This document shows positions 15,467 to 24,079 of a stretch of DNA of 38,637 bases, piece by piece; position 1 is the first letter of the stretch; the number at the start of each line of letters is the position of its first letter. Origin of the DNA: Clostridia bacterium (GTDB lineage: Bacteria; Bacillota; Clostridia; Christensenellales; Aristaeellaceae); assembly GCA_017516765.1 (NCBI GenBank), contig JAFXBE010000042.1:1-38637 (forward strand). Direction: 5' to 3'. Both the position numbers and the translations under genes were made by a program. The notes beneath the pieces are model-generated. The model was not told where the DNA came from. It worked only from the letters and a program-made list of their open reading frames with translations, and ran no database searches.

Positions 15467-18238
15467 TTATTCGTAGCATTCGGTACGGACGATACGCACG
15501 CTGTCGATCTCCAACCCTCCCACGGGGCAGAAGAACTTCAGATAGGCGATCAGGCGGCGGCGGATCTCCCGGCTGGTAAAGCTGAGGGTCTGCCACCCTT
15601 TATCGCCGCCGGTAAGCACCTGTGTGCCCAGCAGGAATTGGTCGATGGAGACCGACAAGGGCAGCTGGGCGGTATCGGGCAGGTCGGCTGCGGCGCGGCA
15701 GACCACATCGATGCGGTACTTGCCCCGCTTTTGCAGCTTCATCTGGAAGAGGGCGTTCTGCCCGGGAACAAGGGGGATATCGCTGCCGGGAAGCACGGTT
15801 TCCGCATCCACCCGGATCTCCGGCACGGTCAGGATCACGTTCCTGTCCTCGTCCCGCAGCTTTTCCAGATAAGCGTCCAGCCCGTCGGTTTTGCCGTATT
15901 TGCGCCGGAAGGCCGGGGTGCGCAGCAGGTAGCGGCAGATGTTCATGGCGCAGCGCTGGTATTCGGCGCGGGTCACCTTGCCAAGGCGCAGGCTTTCCGC
16001 GCTGTCGTCGCCGCCGGTGTTCTCTTCCGCATTGTTCATGACCATGAACAGGTCGTTCTGCGCCCGTACCATGGAGGCCACCAGCCGGGTGGAGGGTTCG
16101 CTGCCTTCCTCGCAGCCAACGGCCCACCAGTCGGTCATCACCACGCCGTCAAAGCCCCACTCGTCCCGGAGGATGGCGGTGTTCAGGTCGTAATGGCTGG
16201 CTGTCCAGCAGCCGTTGAGGGGGCAGTAGGTGGTCATGATGGTATGTGCGCCGCCTTCTTTGACGGCGATCTCGTAGCCCTTGAGATAGATCTCCCGAAG
16301 GGCGCGCTCCGAGACCACCGGATCCACCCGGCGGCGGCTGTATTCCTGATTGTTGCAGGCAAAATGCTTGATGGTACCGGTAACGCCCACCGAATGCAGA
16401 CCGGAAAGCTGGGCTGCCGCCATGCGCCCGGTAACCAGCGGATCTTCGGAGAAGTATTCGAAATTGCGCCCGTTCAGCGGATGGCGGTGGATGTTCATGC
16501 CCGGGCCAAGCAGCGCATCCACCTGATATTTGCGCATCTCCAGTCCTTCCATGCGGTACAGGGCGGCGATGAGGCTTTCGTTCCATGTGCAGGCCTGGGC
16601 GGTGCCGTTGGGCAGGGAGAAGGCCTTGTTGCCGCAGTCCATGCGGATGCCGCTGGGGCCGTCGGCGCAGCAGGCGGTGGGCAGACCGAACAGGTCGGTC
16701 AGGCGGGAGGAAACGCCGCCGATGGCACCGGCGGTGCCGGGGGTGACCCGGGGAGAGCTCATGCCCTCGCCCCGGACGATGCAGCACAGATCCTCATCGC
16801 TCATCTGGGCGATGAAGGCTTCCATGGTGCAGCGGTTTTCCGCAACATCCAGCAGGGTAAAGCCCATATCGCCGGTCTGGGGCAGTTCTTTGGGCAGCCG
16901 CGCCAGCCTGCGGGCTGCCGGGTCGGCAGTGCGGGTGGGGACGGGACGGTATGCGGAGCTGCCGTCAGGGCAGCGGTGCAGGCGGGTGAAGGACTCCACG
17001 GGGGCGCAGGCCTCTTCGTGGCGGCAGAGCACCCGGAGCGTTTCCAGTGTGAAGCTGCCTGATGGTGTGTTGTCCCGCACATCGTGTCCGCAGAGCAGGG
17101 TGTATTCGCCCGCCTCCAGCACGGTGCAGAAGCGGTTGCCTGTTACGCCGCTGTCGTCGTAGGAGGCAAGCCGTTCAGCGGGGATCACGATCTCCACGAT
17201 CGCGGATGCGCCGGGGGCGAGGAGATCGGTCTTGGCAAAGCCGCACAGCCGTACCTCCGGCTGCCCCAGCATGCCGATGGGCAAACATGCGTAGACCTGC
17301 ACCACCTCTTTGGCGGGGTGGCTGCCGGTATTGGTGACCCGGTGACGGATCGTTGCTTTTTCGCCGTCCCATGCAAAGCTGAGGGGTTCATGGGTAAAGC
17401 TCGTATAGCTGAGACCGCTGCCGAAGGGATAGAGAACCTTGTCCTTGGCAAAGGTCTCGAAATAGCGGTAGCCGACGTAGATATCCTCCCGGTAGAACAC
17501 CCGCTCCCCGTCGCCGAAGCCCTCGGCGGAGGGATAGTCTGCAATGCTCCGGGCGATGGTATCGGTCAGCCTGCCGCAGGGGGAAACCTTGCCGGTGAGC
17601 ACATCCGCCACGGCGTTGCCGTGCTCCTGCCCGCCCTGCCATGCATACAGCACAGCGGCGGGGCGGCAGCGCTCCACCCAGTTCATATCGATGATGTTGC
17701 CTACATTCAGCACCACGATGGTGCGGGCAAAGTGGCGGCATACGGTTTCCAGCATGGCTTCCTCTTCGGGGGTCAGCAGCCAGCTGCCGGGGGCTTCGGC
17801 GTTGTCCCGGTCCTCGCCCGCCGTGCGCCCGATGATCACCACCGCCGCATCGTTGCGGGCGGCGCATCGGCTTACCAAGGCATCTTCAAGGGGCATTTCC
17901 TCCTGATACCAGGGGTGGCTGCCCCAGCCGTCGCCGATCTGGAAGGGATGCTCCTGCACCCATGCTTCGTAGACACGGCGCAGTTCTTTGTCCGGCTGTA
18001 CCCGGCCGCTGCTTTCCAGCCCCTGATACACGCCCACCACATACCGGGCGTTGACCAGACCGCCGGAGCCCAGCCCGCTTTTGAAATCGTTCATCTGGGT
18101 GCGCCCGAACACGGCCACCCGGCACCCGTCTTCAAGGGGCAGGGCGGCGTTTTCGTTGCGCAGAAGCACACAGCCCTCGGCGGCTGCGGCGCGGGCAACG
18201 GCGGCAAAGCGTTCCATGGAAAATTCGGTCGTCTGCAT
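15467..18238 (-). CDS. Glycoside hydrolase family 3 β-glycosidase, permuted domain order
   Basis: 923 residues from the ATG 8 bases after AGGGAG; an earlier ATG lies too close to that site. Domain order is reversed from the common one. The GH3 C-terminal α/β-sandwich comes first (GCVLLRNENAALPLEDG at about 20-36), then an FnIII-like domain (about 285-365), then the TIM-barrel catalytic domain (about 490-800). The catalytic part has GPGMNIHRHPLNGRNFEYFSEDP, KHFACNNQE and the nucleophile D703 in GVVMTDWW. A β-rich module of about 120 residues ends the protein. Such permuted GH3 enzymes are known in Ruminococcus albus and Butyrivibrio. No signal peptide, so it acts in the cytoplasm on imported oligosaccharides. 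The exact sugar is not readable. Confidence 0.92.
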   Translation of the reverse strand: MQTTEFSMERFAAVARAAAAEGCVLLRNENAALPLEDGCRVAVFGRTQMNDFKSGLGSGGLVNARYVVGVYQGLESSGRVQPDKELRRVYEAWVQEHPFQIGDGWGSHPWYQEEMPLEDALVSRCAARNDAAVVIIGRTAGEDRDNAEAPGSWLLTPEEEAMLETVCRHFARTIVVLNVGNIIDMNWVERCRPAAVLYAWQGGQEHGNAVADVLTGKVSPCGRLTDTIARSIADYPSAEGFGDGERVFYREDIYVGYRYFETFAKDKVLYPFGSGLSYTSFTHEPLSFAWDGEKATIRHRVTNTGSHPAKEVVQVYACLPIGMLGQPEVRLCGFAKTDLLAPGASAIVEIVIPAERLASYDDSGVTGNRFCTVLEAGEYTLLCGHDVRDNTPSGSFTLETLRVLCRHEEACAPVESFTRLHRCPDGSSAYRPVPTRTADPAARRLARLPKELPQTGDMGFTLLDVAENRCTMEAFIAQMSDEDLCCIVRGEGMSSPRVTPGTAGAIGGVSSRLTDLFGLPTACCADGPSGIRMDCGNKAFSLPNGTAQACTWNESLIAALYRMEGLEMRKYQVDALLGPGMNIHRHPLNGRNFEYFSEDPLVTGRMAAAQLSGLHSVGVTGTIKHFACNNQEYSRRRVDPVVSERALREIYLKGYEIAVKEGGAHTIMTTYCPLNGCWTASHYDLNTAILRDEWGFDGVVMTDWWAVGCEEGSEPSTRLVASMVRAQNDLFMVMNNAEENTGGDDSAESLRLGKVTRAEYQRCAMNICRYLLRTPAFRRKYGKTDGLDAYLEKLRDEDRNVILTVPEIRVDAETVLPGSDIPLVPGQNALFQMKLQKRGKYRIDVVCRAAADLPDTAQLPLSVSIDQFLLGTQVLTGGDKGWQTLSFTSREIRRRLIAYLKFFCPVGGLEIDSVRIVRTECYE

Positions 18239-18301
18239 GGTCATAGCTCCCTGTTTTTCGGCTTTTTGGATCAGCAAATGGTACAGGAATCGTAAGGAAA
18301 A

Positions 18302-19627
18302 TCACTTTTCCAAGTAGGGGGCAAATTCGGGGTACAGGATCTCCCGGTTTTTTTCAAGGAACAGGTTGCCCTTCATTTGGGAAAGATCGGTCTTGACATC
18401 CTCCGGGGCTTTGCCGAAGAGATGTACGTCGCAGTAATCAAGGATCATCTGCATATCGCTCTGGAGAATAGCATGCCCGTCCAGATGGATGATCATATTG
18501 TTCTGTTCCGGGCAGCCCAGCAGATCCCACACGGGCTGGGAGGCGGCATAGGCGAGGCACTGTCCCTCGGTGTTGTTCCACCCCTCCGAGGTAATGCCGG
18601 TAACGATGATCATATGCCGGTCGGGGCTGGCCACCATTGCCGCCAGCATGTGCTGATCCACCGGGATCTGCTCCACCGAGGGGATAACGGCGAAACGCCC
18701 GCAGAACCAGTAGCCCTCGCCGCCCTGCAGATTGCTCAGGGGCTCGTTGGCGGAGGTGTTGGTCCAGGCGGAGGAGCCGCCAAGGCTGGTCAGGTCGTAG
18801 GTCTTGCCGGAGTTGTTGGTGCGGTAGGTGGCAATGCCGCCCGCGCCCGAGCAGGAGGGAATGACCACCTTGATGCGCTCGTCGTATGCGCCTGCCACTG
18901 CCACGCTCTTGCCGTAGCGGGAAACGCCGCCCACCAGCGACAGGGCTGGGTCGATGCCCAGCTCTGCACCCGCGCCCTGCTCCATGACATCGATGATCTT
19001 GCTTACGCCCCATGCCCATGCCAGCAGGGTGCCGTTGCGGCTCTGCTGATCCAGCAGCTTGTAGGGGTAGAGGGTGTAGAACGCGCCGGAGAAATTGCGG
19101 TTATCCTGTGCCACGGCGGAGCAGTCGTAATTGATGCCCGCATAGCCCCGGGAGGCGGCATAGCGGCAGTTGGCAGAGACCTCGGTGACCCACTGGTGGG
19201 TGAACCAGCTCTGGTAATGGTAGGGGGTGTAGTCGATAAAATAGGGGAAGCCGCCTTCGGGCTTTTCCCCCTCCGGCAGGGTGACCAGCACGGAAAAATC
19301 GGCGCTGGTTTCGCCCACGGTGACGGTGATGGTCAGCAGCTTTTCGCCGGTAACGGGTTCGTCTTCCAAGGTATAGGAAAGGGTCTCCTGCGCGGCATCG
19401 GGCATGTAGCCGTACATGTAGAAGCTGTACAGCTCCAAAAGCTCCTGCCGCCGTTTCGACCAGTCTTCGGGGGTGGTCACGGGGGTGCCGTCCTGAAGCT
19501 GCATCAATTCGGGCAGCCCGTCGATGGCAGGCAGGTCTTTGGGCTGGGGAAGCCCTTCGCCCAGAGCGGGGCAGGCCGTTCCGCAGAGCATCATACTCAG
19601 TACCATGAGAAATATCCGTTTCAGCAT
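18302..19627 (-). CDS. Secreted CE15-type glucuronoyl esterase
   Basis: 441 residues with a signal peptide (MLKRIFLMVLSMMLCG... ending near ALG-EG). The serine-hydrolase elbow GGVSRYGKS (S236) fits the G-x-S-R-x-G-K signature of carbohydrate esterase family 15, and H385 in LDGHAI is the likely catalytic histidine. Related conserved stretches are TPYHYQSWFTHQW, INYDC and WAWGVSKIIDV. CE15 enzymes cut the ester between 4-O-methyl-glucuronic acid on xylan and lignin alcohols, so the protein should act outside the cell. It is the first gene of the operon with GH3, IlvD/Edd and methyltransferase, with a strong promoter just upstream. Confidence 0.87.
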   Translation of the reverse strand: MLKRIFLMVLSMMLCGTACPALGEGLPQPKDLPAIDGLPELMQLQDGTPVTTPEDWSKRRQELLELYSFYMYGYMPDAAQETLSYTLEDEPVTGEKLLTITVTVGETSADFSVLVTLPEGEKPEGGFPYFIDYTPYHYQSWFTHQWVTEVSANCRYAASRGYAGINYDCSAVAQDNRNFSGAFYTLYPYKLLDQQSRNGTLLAWAWGVSKIIDVMEQGAGAELGIDPALSLVGGVSRYGKSVAVAGAYDERIKVVIPSCSGAGGIATYRTNNSGKTYDLTSLGGSSAWTNTSANEPLSNLQGGEGYWFCGRFAVIPSVEQIPVDQHMLAAMVASPDRHMIIVTGITSEGWNNTEGQCLAYAASQPVWDLLGCPEQNNMIIHLDGHAILQSDMQMILDYCDVHLFGKAPEDVKTDLSQMKGNLFLEKNREILYPEFAPYLEK

Positions 19628-19668
19628 AGGGATCCCTCTTTCTGTGCGGTTGTGGTTTTGTTGGTGCT

Positions 19669-19697
19669 ATTATACTCCAGTCGGAAGCGATGGGCAA
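19669..19697 (-). promoter_or_regulatory. σA promoter of the CE15-GH3-IlvD/Edd-methyltransferase operon
   Basis: Minus strand: TTGCCC, 17 bases, TATAAT, about 42 bases before the CE15 ATG. No other promoter of comparable quality was seen in the gaps of 63, 22 and 4 bases between the four genes. Confidence 0.75.
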
Positions 19698-19707
19698 TAT
19701 CAGAGCC

Positions 19708-19736
19708 TTGCAAGATTGGATGCAAACAGATATAAT
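19708..19736 (+). promoter_or_regulatory. σA promoter of the response-regulator gene
   Basis: Plus strand: TTGCAA, 17 bases, TATAAT. It lies back-to-back with the CE15 operon promoter; the -35 boxes are 10 bases apart, so a single bound protein could control both. Confidence 0.8.
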
Positions 19737-19798
19737 GAAATTGTTGTTATGCAGCTCGGAAAAACAGAAACAGAAGCTATGCCGGAAGGAGGCAGCAC

Positions 19799-21385
19799 AT
19801 GTATCAGGTTTTTGTGGTGGAGGATGAATTGCTCATCCGGCAGAGCATCCGCAACATGGTCGAAAACATGCCGGGGCCTTTTTCCTTCTGCGGCGAGGCT
19901 TCCGACGGCGAAATGGCCCTTTCCATGATGCAGGATCTGATGCCCGACATCCTGCTGACCGATATCCGCATGCCCTTTCTGGACGGTCTGGAGCTGATCC
20001 GTCACGCCAAGGCCATCATGCCGTGGCTGCGGGTGATCATCATCAGCGGCTACGGCGATTTCGAGACCGCCCAGAAGGCCATCTCGCTGGGGGTGGATCA
20101 GTACCTGCTCAAGCCTGTGCGCGCTGCCGAGCTTGCCCGGGTGATCGAAAAGGTGGCACAGCAGATCGAAGAAAGCAAGCAATCCGTTTCCCTGCCCGGC
20201 GGCTACGATGAGGACGAGGTGCAGCATGCCCTTTTGCAGCACTATATGCAGCAGCTGCTCTACGGCGGGCTGGATACCGCCACCCTTCTGGAGCGTGCCC
20301 GGGCGTTGAAGCTGGAGATCGTAAGCCCCTGTTACCGGATCCTTCTGTTCCATTTCGGTGCGGAGGAGCTGGACTACCGCAGCGCGCGCACAGCGGCCCA
20401 GAAGCTGCTCAAGCAGCAGGGCATGGAGCTGTTCTATTTTGCCGAAGCCAACCAGCTGGCGGTGCTGCTCTGCGGCGCGGATGCCGCAGCCCTGAGCGAG
20501 CAGGCATACCGCTTTATCGCCATTCTGCGCCACGAAATGAAGGAATACTGCCCGGAGGTTACCGCCGTGGTGGGCAACACGGTGCAGCGGCTGAGCGCCG
20601 TATGCCAGGCCTACAAGACCGCGCTGGATCTGATCAAGCGGGTATGGAGCGTGGCAGCCGGGCAGGTGGTGGATGTGAACGACACCGCCCAGATCGCCGC
20701 CGGGATGATCGAGCTGGACAATCCCTTTGGCGAGAGCTTCCGCCAGAAGCTGCAATACGCTTCTGCGGCAGATGTGCCCGCTTTGGTGGACGAGGTGCTG
20801 GACAGCCCGGAGGGCAACCGCTTCGGCAGTACGCTGATGCGCTATTACGCTCTTCTGGATCTGCTCAAGATGGCGGCCGCCCAGCTGAGCCGACAGACCC
20901 CCGGCACCGACGAAAAGGACATCGCCGCCCGGCTGAGCGAGCAGCACGATATCTTCGCCGCCTCCGGGCGTATGGACAGCTTCCGCCAGACGGCGGTGGA
21001 GCTGCTGCGGCAGGCCGCCTGCATGAAGCCCGACCATCTGGCAGGGGTCAAAAACAGCCACGTGATCAGCAAGGCGGAAAAGTACGTGGCAGAGAATTTC
21101 TGCGACCCGAACATCTCGCTCATCAGCGTGGCCAAGTATGTGGGGCTCAGCTCGGCGCATTTCAGCACCGTGTTTTCCCAGACGCTGGGACGGTCATTCA
21201 TCAACTATCTGACCGCCATGCGCATTCAGCGCGCCAAGGAACTGCTGGCCACCACCAATATGAAGCTTTCCAGTATCGCCATGGAGATCGGTTACAACGA
21301 ACCCAACTATTTCAGCCATGTATTCCGCAAGCTGGAGGGCATTACCCCCAAGGAATACCGCAACCGGGTGCAGGGCAATCAGTAA
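19799..21385 (+). CDS. YesN-type response regulator with AraC HTH output
   Basis: 528 residues. Residues 1-125 are a receiver domain with the acidic pair E8/D9, phospho-acceptor D55 in LLTDIRMP and the conserved Lys in YLLKPV. A middle region of about 280 residues has no clear domain. The C-terminal ~100 residues are an AraC/XylS double HTH (ISVAKYVGLSSAHFSTVFSQ, then MEIGYNEPNYFSHVFRKLEG-x-TPKEYR). ATG start with GGAAGGAGG upstream. It should be phosphorylated by the sensor kinase encoded convergently at 22356-23804 and activate the nearby sugar genes. The 3' end overlaps the convergent binding-protein gene by 7 bases. Confidence 0.93.
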   Translation: MYQVFVVEDELLIRQSIRNMVENMPGPFSFCGEASDGEMALSMMQDLMPDILLTDIRMPFLDGLELIRHAKAIMPWLRVIIISGYGDFETAQKAISLGVDQYLLKPVRAAELARVIEKVAQQIEESKQSVSLPGGYDEDEVQHALLQHYMQQLLYGGLDTATLLERARALKLEIVSPCYRILLFHFGAEELDYRSARTAAQKLLKQQGMELFYFAEANQLAVLLCGADAAALSEQAYRFIAILRHEMKEYCPEVTAVVGNTVQRLSAVCQAYKTALDLIKRVWSVAAGQVVDVNDTAQIAAGMIELDNPFGESFRQKLQYASAADVPALVDEVLDSPEGNRFGSTLMRYYALLDLLKMAAAQLSRQTPGTDEKDIAARLSEQHDIFAASGRMDSFRQTAVELLRQAACMKPDHLAGVKNSHVISKAEKYVAENFCDPNISLISVAKYVGLSSAHFSTVFSQTLGRSFINYLTAMRIQRAKELLATTNMKLSSIAMEIGYNEPNYFSHVFRKLEGITPKEYRNRVQGNQ

Positions 21386-22359
21386 CCCCGGCTTTCCAGC
21401 AGCCCGGGGGTGATGGTTGCGGCATCGAAGGCGGATTCCTCCACATACGTCAGCTTGGGGGATTCCAGCCCGCTTTCCAGCCGCTGGATGATGTTTTCCA
21501 CCCGGGGACCGTGCAGGGGGTTGCACTCCACATCGTAGCTGATCTCGCCGCTCATCACCAGCTCCAGCGCATGGCGGCTGGCGTCGAAGGAGATAATGGT
21601 CACATCTTTGCCGGGGGTGAGCCCGGCGTTCTTCAGCGCATCGATGGCGCCGTAGGTCATGTTGTCGTTTTCGGAAAAGATCACATTAAAGTCGATCCCC
21701 TGGGTCAGGACTGCTTCCACCAGCTCCTGGCCTTTTGCCTGCGTAAAATCGCCGCTGGCACGGTAGACCAGCTCCCACTCCGGGTGGGTGGAAAGCCCTT
21801 CGTTGAGCCCCGCCGTACGCCCGATCTGGGCAGAGGAGCCGATGTTGCCCTGCAGGTGTACGATGCGCAGGGGCCGGTCTTCCAGATGGCTGTCCATCCA
21901 GCGCACCGCATTGCGCCCCTCGCCCAGAAAATCGGAGCCGATCCAGCAGGTAAAGAGGGAATCGTTCTCTGCCTCGATCATTCTGTCTACGATGATCACC
22001 GGGATGCCGGCGGCCTTGGCTTCTGCCAGCACCGTATCCCAGCCCTTTTCGGTGGTGGGGGCCAGCACGATGTAATCCACCCCCTGATGGATAAAGTTGC
22101 GGATAGCGGTAATCTGCTTTTCCTGCTTCTGCTGGGCATCGTCAAAGATGAGGCGGTAACCGTTGCTTGCAGAGAAGGCCTGCTGCATGCTGAGGGTATT
22201 GGCATTGCGCCAGTCGCTCTCTGCGCCTACCTGCGAAAAGCCCACCACGATCGCTTCTTTGTAGGGCTCCTCCACCGGGACGGGGGCGGTGCAGCCGCAC
22301 AGCAGCGCAAGCAATGCAAGGCACAGCAGGGTCAGGGAATATCGGGGATGCTTGCTCAC
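21379..22359 (-). CDS. Lipoprotein sugar-binding protein, probable sensor partner of the kinase
   Basis: 326 residues from a GTG start (GGAGGAG 8 bases upstream). The lipobox LLCGC gives a lipid-anchored protein. The rest is a type-I periplasmic binding fold close to the ribose/galactofuranose (YtfQ) group: VGFSQVGAESDWR, DYIVLAPTTEKGW, VIIVDRMI, SENDNMTYGAIDAL. It is a paralogue of the importer's binding protein at 24080 (both end in FDAATIT). It overlaps the kinase stop as GTGA, so its supply is tied to the kinase, not to the transporter. I infer that it presents sugar to the kinase. Confidence 0.88.
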   Translation of the reverse strand: MSKHPRYSLTLLCLALLALLCGCTAPVPVEEPYKEAIVVGFSQVGAESDWRNANTLSMQQAFSASNGYRLIFDDAQQKQEKQITAIRNFIHQGVDYIVLAPTTEKGWDTVLAEAKAAGIPVIIVDRMIEAENDSLFTCWIGSDFLGEGRNAVRWMDSHLEDRPLRIVHLQGNIGSSAQIGRTAGLNEGLSTHPEWELVYRASGDFTQAKGQELVEAVLTQGIDFNVIFSENDNMTYGAIDALKNAGLTPGKDVTIISFDASRHALELVMSGEISYDVECNPLHGPRVENIIQRLESGLESPKLTYVEESAFDAATITPGLLESRGY

Positions 22360-23804
22360 GGCAGGGTCTCCTCCTTTGCTTGGGTTCGTTTCTGGGGCAG
22401 GCGGATGGATACGGTGGAGCCTTTGCCCGCTTCGCTTTCGAAAAACAGGCCGTAGGGTTCGCCGCAGTAGAGACGGATGCGCTTATGCACATTCACCAGC
22501 CCCAGCCCGGTGTGCCTGTCTTCATAGATGCCCGCCTGCAGGATGCGTACCTGCTCGGCGTCCATGCCTGCGCCGTTGTCGCTGACCCGCAGCACCATAT
22601 CATCGCCGTCACATTCGCCGGTTACGGTGATGGTGCCCATGCCCCGCCGGTTTTTGATGCCGTGGTAGAGGGCATTTTCCACCAGCGGCTGCAGGATCAG
22701 CTTGGGTACGCGGCAATCCAGCAGCGTGTCGGGAATATCGATACGGTAGCGCAGGATATCGCTGTAGCGGATCTGCTGGATCTCCAGATAGCTGGTTACC
22801 TGAGTACACTCGGCAGCCAGCGAGATGATGTCTTCGCCCTTGCTGAGCGAATTGCGGAAGAAGGTGGAAAGGCTGGTGACCATATCCACCACATCCTCGC
22901 TGCGACCGCTCTCGGCAAGGATGGCGATGGAATCCAGCGTGTTATAGAGGAAGTGGGGGTTGATCTGCGCCTGCAGCAGCTCCAGCTCTGCCCTGTGCAG
23001 GGATTGCTGGTTCTGGATCTGCTTTTCCATGAGCGCATCCACCCGGCGGGCCATTTCGTCAAAGCCGCTGTCCAGCGTCTGCAGCTCGGTGATGTTGGTG
23101 CTTACCGGCTCTGCCACCAGATGCCCTTCGCCAAACTGCTGTACCTTTTTGGAAAGCGCGCCGATAGGCTCTGTGATGCGGCGGGTGACCCGCACGGAGT
23201 ACCAGATCATGGCGATGGTGAGCACCAGTACCCCTGCGCCCACGATGATGATCACCGCTGTCACCTGCCCGGTGAGCTGCTCCTGCAGGCGCGCCATTTC
23301 GCGCACCTCATCGTCGATAAAGGCGTGCATGTAGCTTTCGATCAGTCGGGTAAGGCCGGTCTCGCCGCGGATGTTGCGCTCCAGCAGCTCCATGCGGTTG
23401 TCGTAGGATTCCTCCAGCGCGATCTCGTCCATATAGCTGCGCAGGTTCGCACACATATCCAGCATGCTGCGGATGCGCCAGCGGTTATCCGGCAGGGAGG
23501 TGGTAAGCTCCAGACGGCGCAGCACCGCTTCGGCATCGTCCAGAACGCCGGTGGGCAGCTGCTCGGCGGAGGCTTCGCTCCTTGGCAGGATCACATGGTT
23601 GTACATGCCCGAATCCAGCATGGTTTTGAATTCCTGATTGAAATCTGCGGCGGTGTTGGCGGTTTGCAGTACGCTGGTGTACTGCCCGTTTACGGTGATC
23701 AGCATCACGATCAGCATGAGGATGATGGCGCACATCACCGGCAGAACGGTAAGCAGCAGCTTGCGGATCTGCTGCTCGATACTGCGGTTTTCTTTGGACT
23801 CCAA
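22356..23804 (-). CDS. YesM-type sensor histidine kinase
   Basis: 482 residues from a TTG start with GGGAGG 9 bases upstream; no in-frame ATG is near. Membrane helix 1 is at about 16-40, then a helical extracytoplasmic part of ~140 residues, helix 2 at about 181-203, HAMP to about 260, the phospho-acceptor H284 in QINPHFLYNTLDS (His_kinase fold of the LytS/YesM group), and a HATPase with LQPLVENALYHGI and DNGAGM. It should autophosphorylate on H284 and pass the phosphate to D55 of the regulator at 19799. The outer part has no Cache-like sequence I recognise, which suits sensing through the coupled binding lipoprotein. Confidence 0.92.
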   Translation of the reverse strand: MESKENRSIEQQIRKLLLTVLPVMCAIILMLIVMLITVNGQYTSVLQTANTAADFNQEFKTMLDSGMYNHVILPRSEASAEQLPTGVLDDAEAVLRRLELTTSLPDNRWRIRSMLDMCANLRSYMDEIALEESYDNRMELLERNIRGETGLTRLIESYMHAFIDDEVREMARLQEQLTGQVTAVIIIVGAGVLVLTIAMIWYSVRVTRRITEPIGALSKKVQQFGEGHLVAEPVSTNITELQTLDSGFDEMARRVDALMEKQIQNQQSLHRAELELLQAQINPHFLYNTLDSIAILAESGRSEDVVDMVTSLSTFFRNSLSKGEDIISLAAECTQVTSYLEIQQIRYSDILRYRIDIPDTLLDCRVPKLILQPLVENALYHGIKNRRGMGTITVTGECDGDDMVLRVSDNGAGMDAEQVRILQAGIYEDRHTGLGLVNVHKRIRLYCGEPYGLFFESEAGKGSTVSIRLPQKRTQAKEETLP

Positions 23805-23866
23805 GGGGGCATGCCTCCCTTCCTCTGAGTTATCTATTTAATGAAAGCATACGATTTTCTTTTGCT

Positions 23867-23895
23867 ATTATAGCATGATTTTGCGCTCTTTTGCC
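23867..23895 (-). promoter_or_regulatory. Promoter for the kinase gene
   Basis: Minus strand: an extended -10 box TGCTATAAT at 23867-23875. No good -35 box at 17 bases (TTGGGC lies at 20), so it may need an activator. The 275 bases between kinase and importer hold this, the importer's leader, and nothing else readable. Confidence 0.5.
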
Positions 23896-23993
23896 CAACA
23901 CCGAAAAAAAGTATCAGGAATCGAATGAATTTTTCAGTTTGGCAGGCGGCAGAGAAAAGCTTCCAAAAAACTTGCTAAAAAGAAAAAAAGAAT

Positions 23994-24030
23994 TTGAATG
24001 TTCCCGGGTGTGTTTTCATATACAATAACA
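23994..24030 (+). promoter_or_regulatory. Probable importer promoter
   Basis: TTGAAT at 23994 and TATACAAT about 19-21 bases later give a poorly spaced promoter, as expected where a regulator is needed. The A-rich tract just upstream (CTAAAAAGAAAAAAAG) is a possible UP or bending element. Confidence 0.45.
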
Positions 24031-24037
24031 GTAACAA

Positions 24038-24053
24038 GTCCACCAGATTGGAC
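24038..24053. promoter_or_regulatory. Short inverted repeat in the importer leader
   Basis: GTCCA-CCAGAT-TGGAC lies downstream of the -10 box and 27 bases before the start codon. It could be an operator or RNA hairpin. No match to a known site is claimed. Confidence 0.35.
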
Positions 24054-24079
24054 AAATAATCGTTTAGGAGGTACCCTCA

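Noticed and set aside
13984..17062. Long plus-strand frames opposite IlvD/Edd and GH3
   Set aside because: Glycine/histidine-rich mirror translations, with no ribosome sites or family motifs.
22314..23828. A 504-codon plus-strand open frame opposite the sensor kinase
   Set aside because: Antisense shadow of a well-supported kinase gene; low-complexity composition and no recognisable motif.
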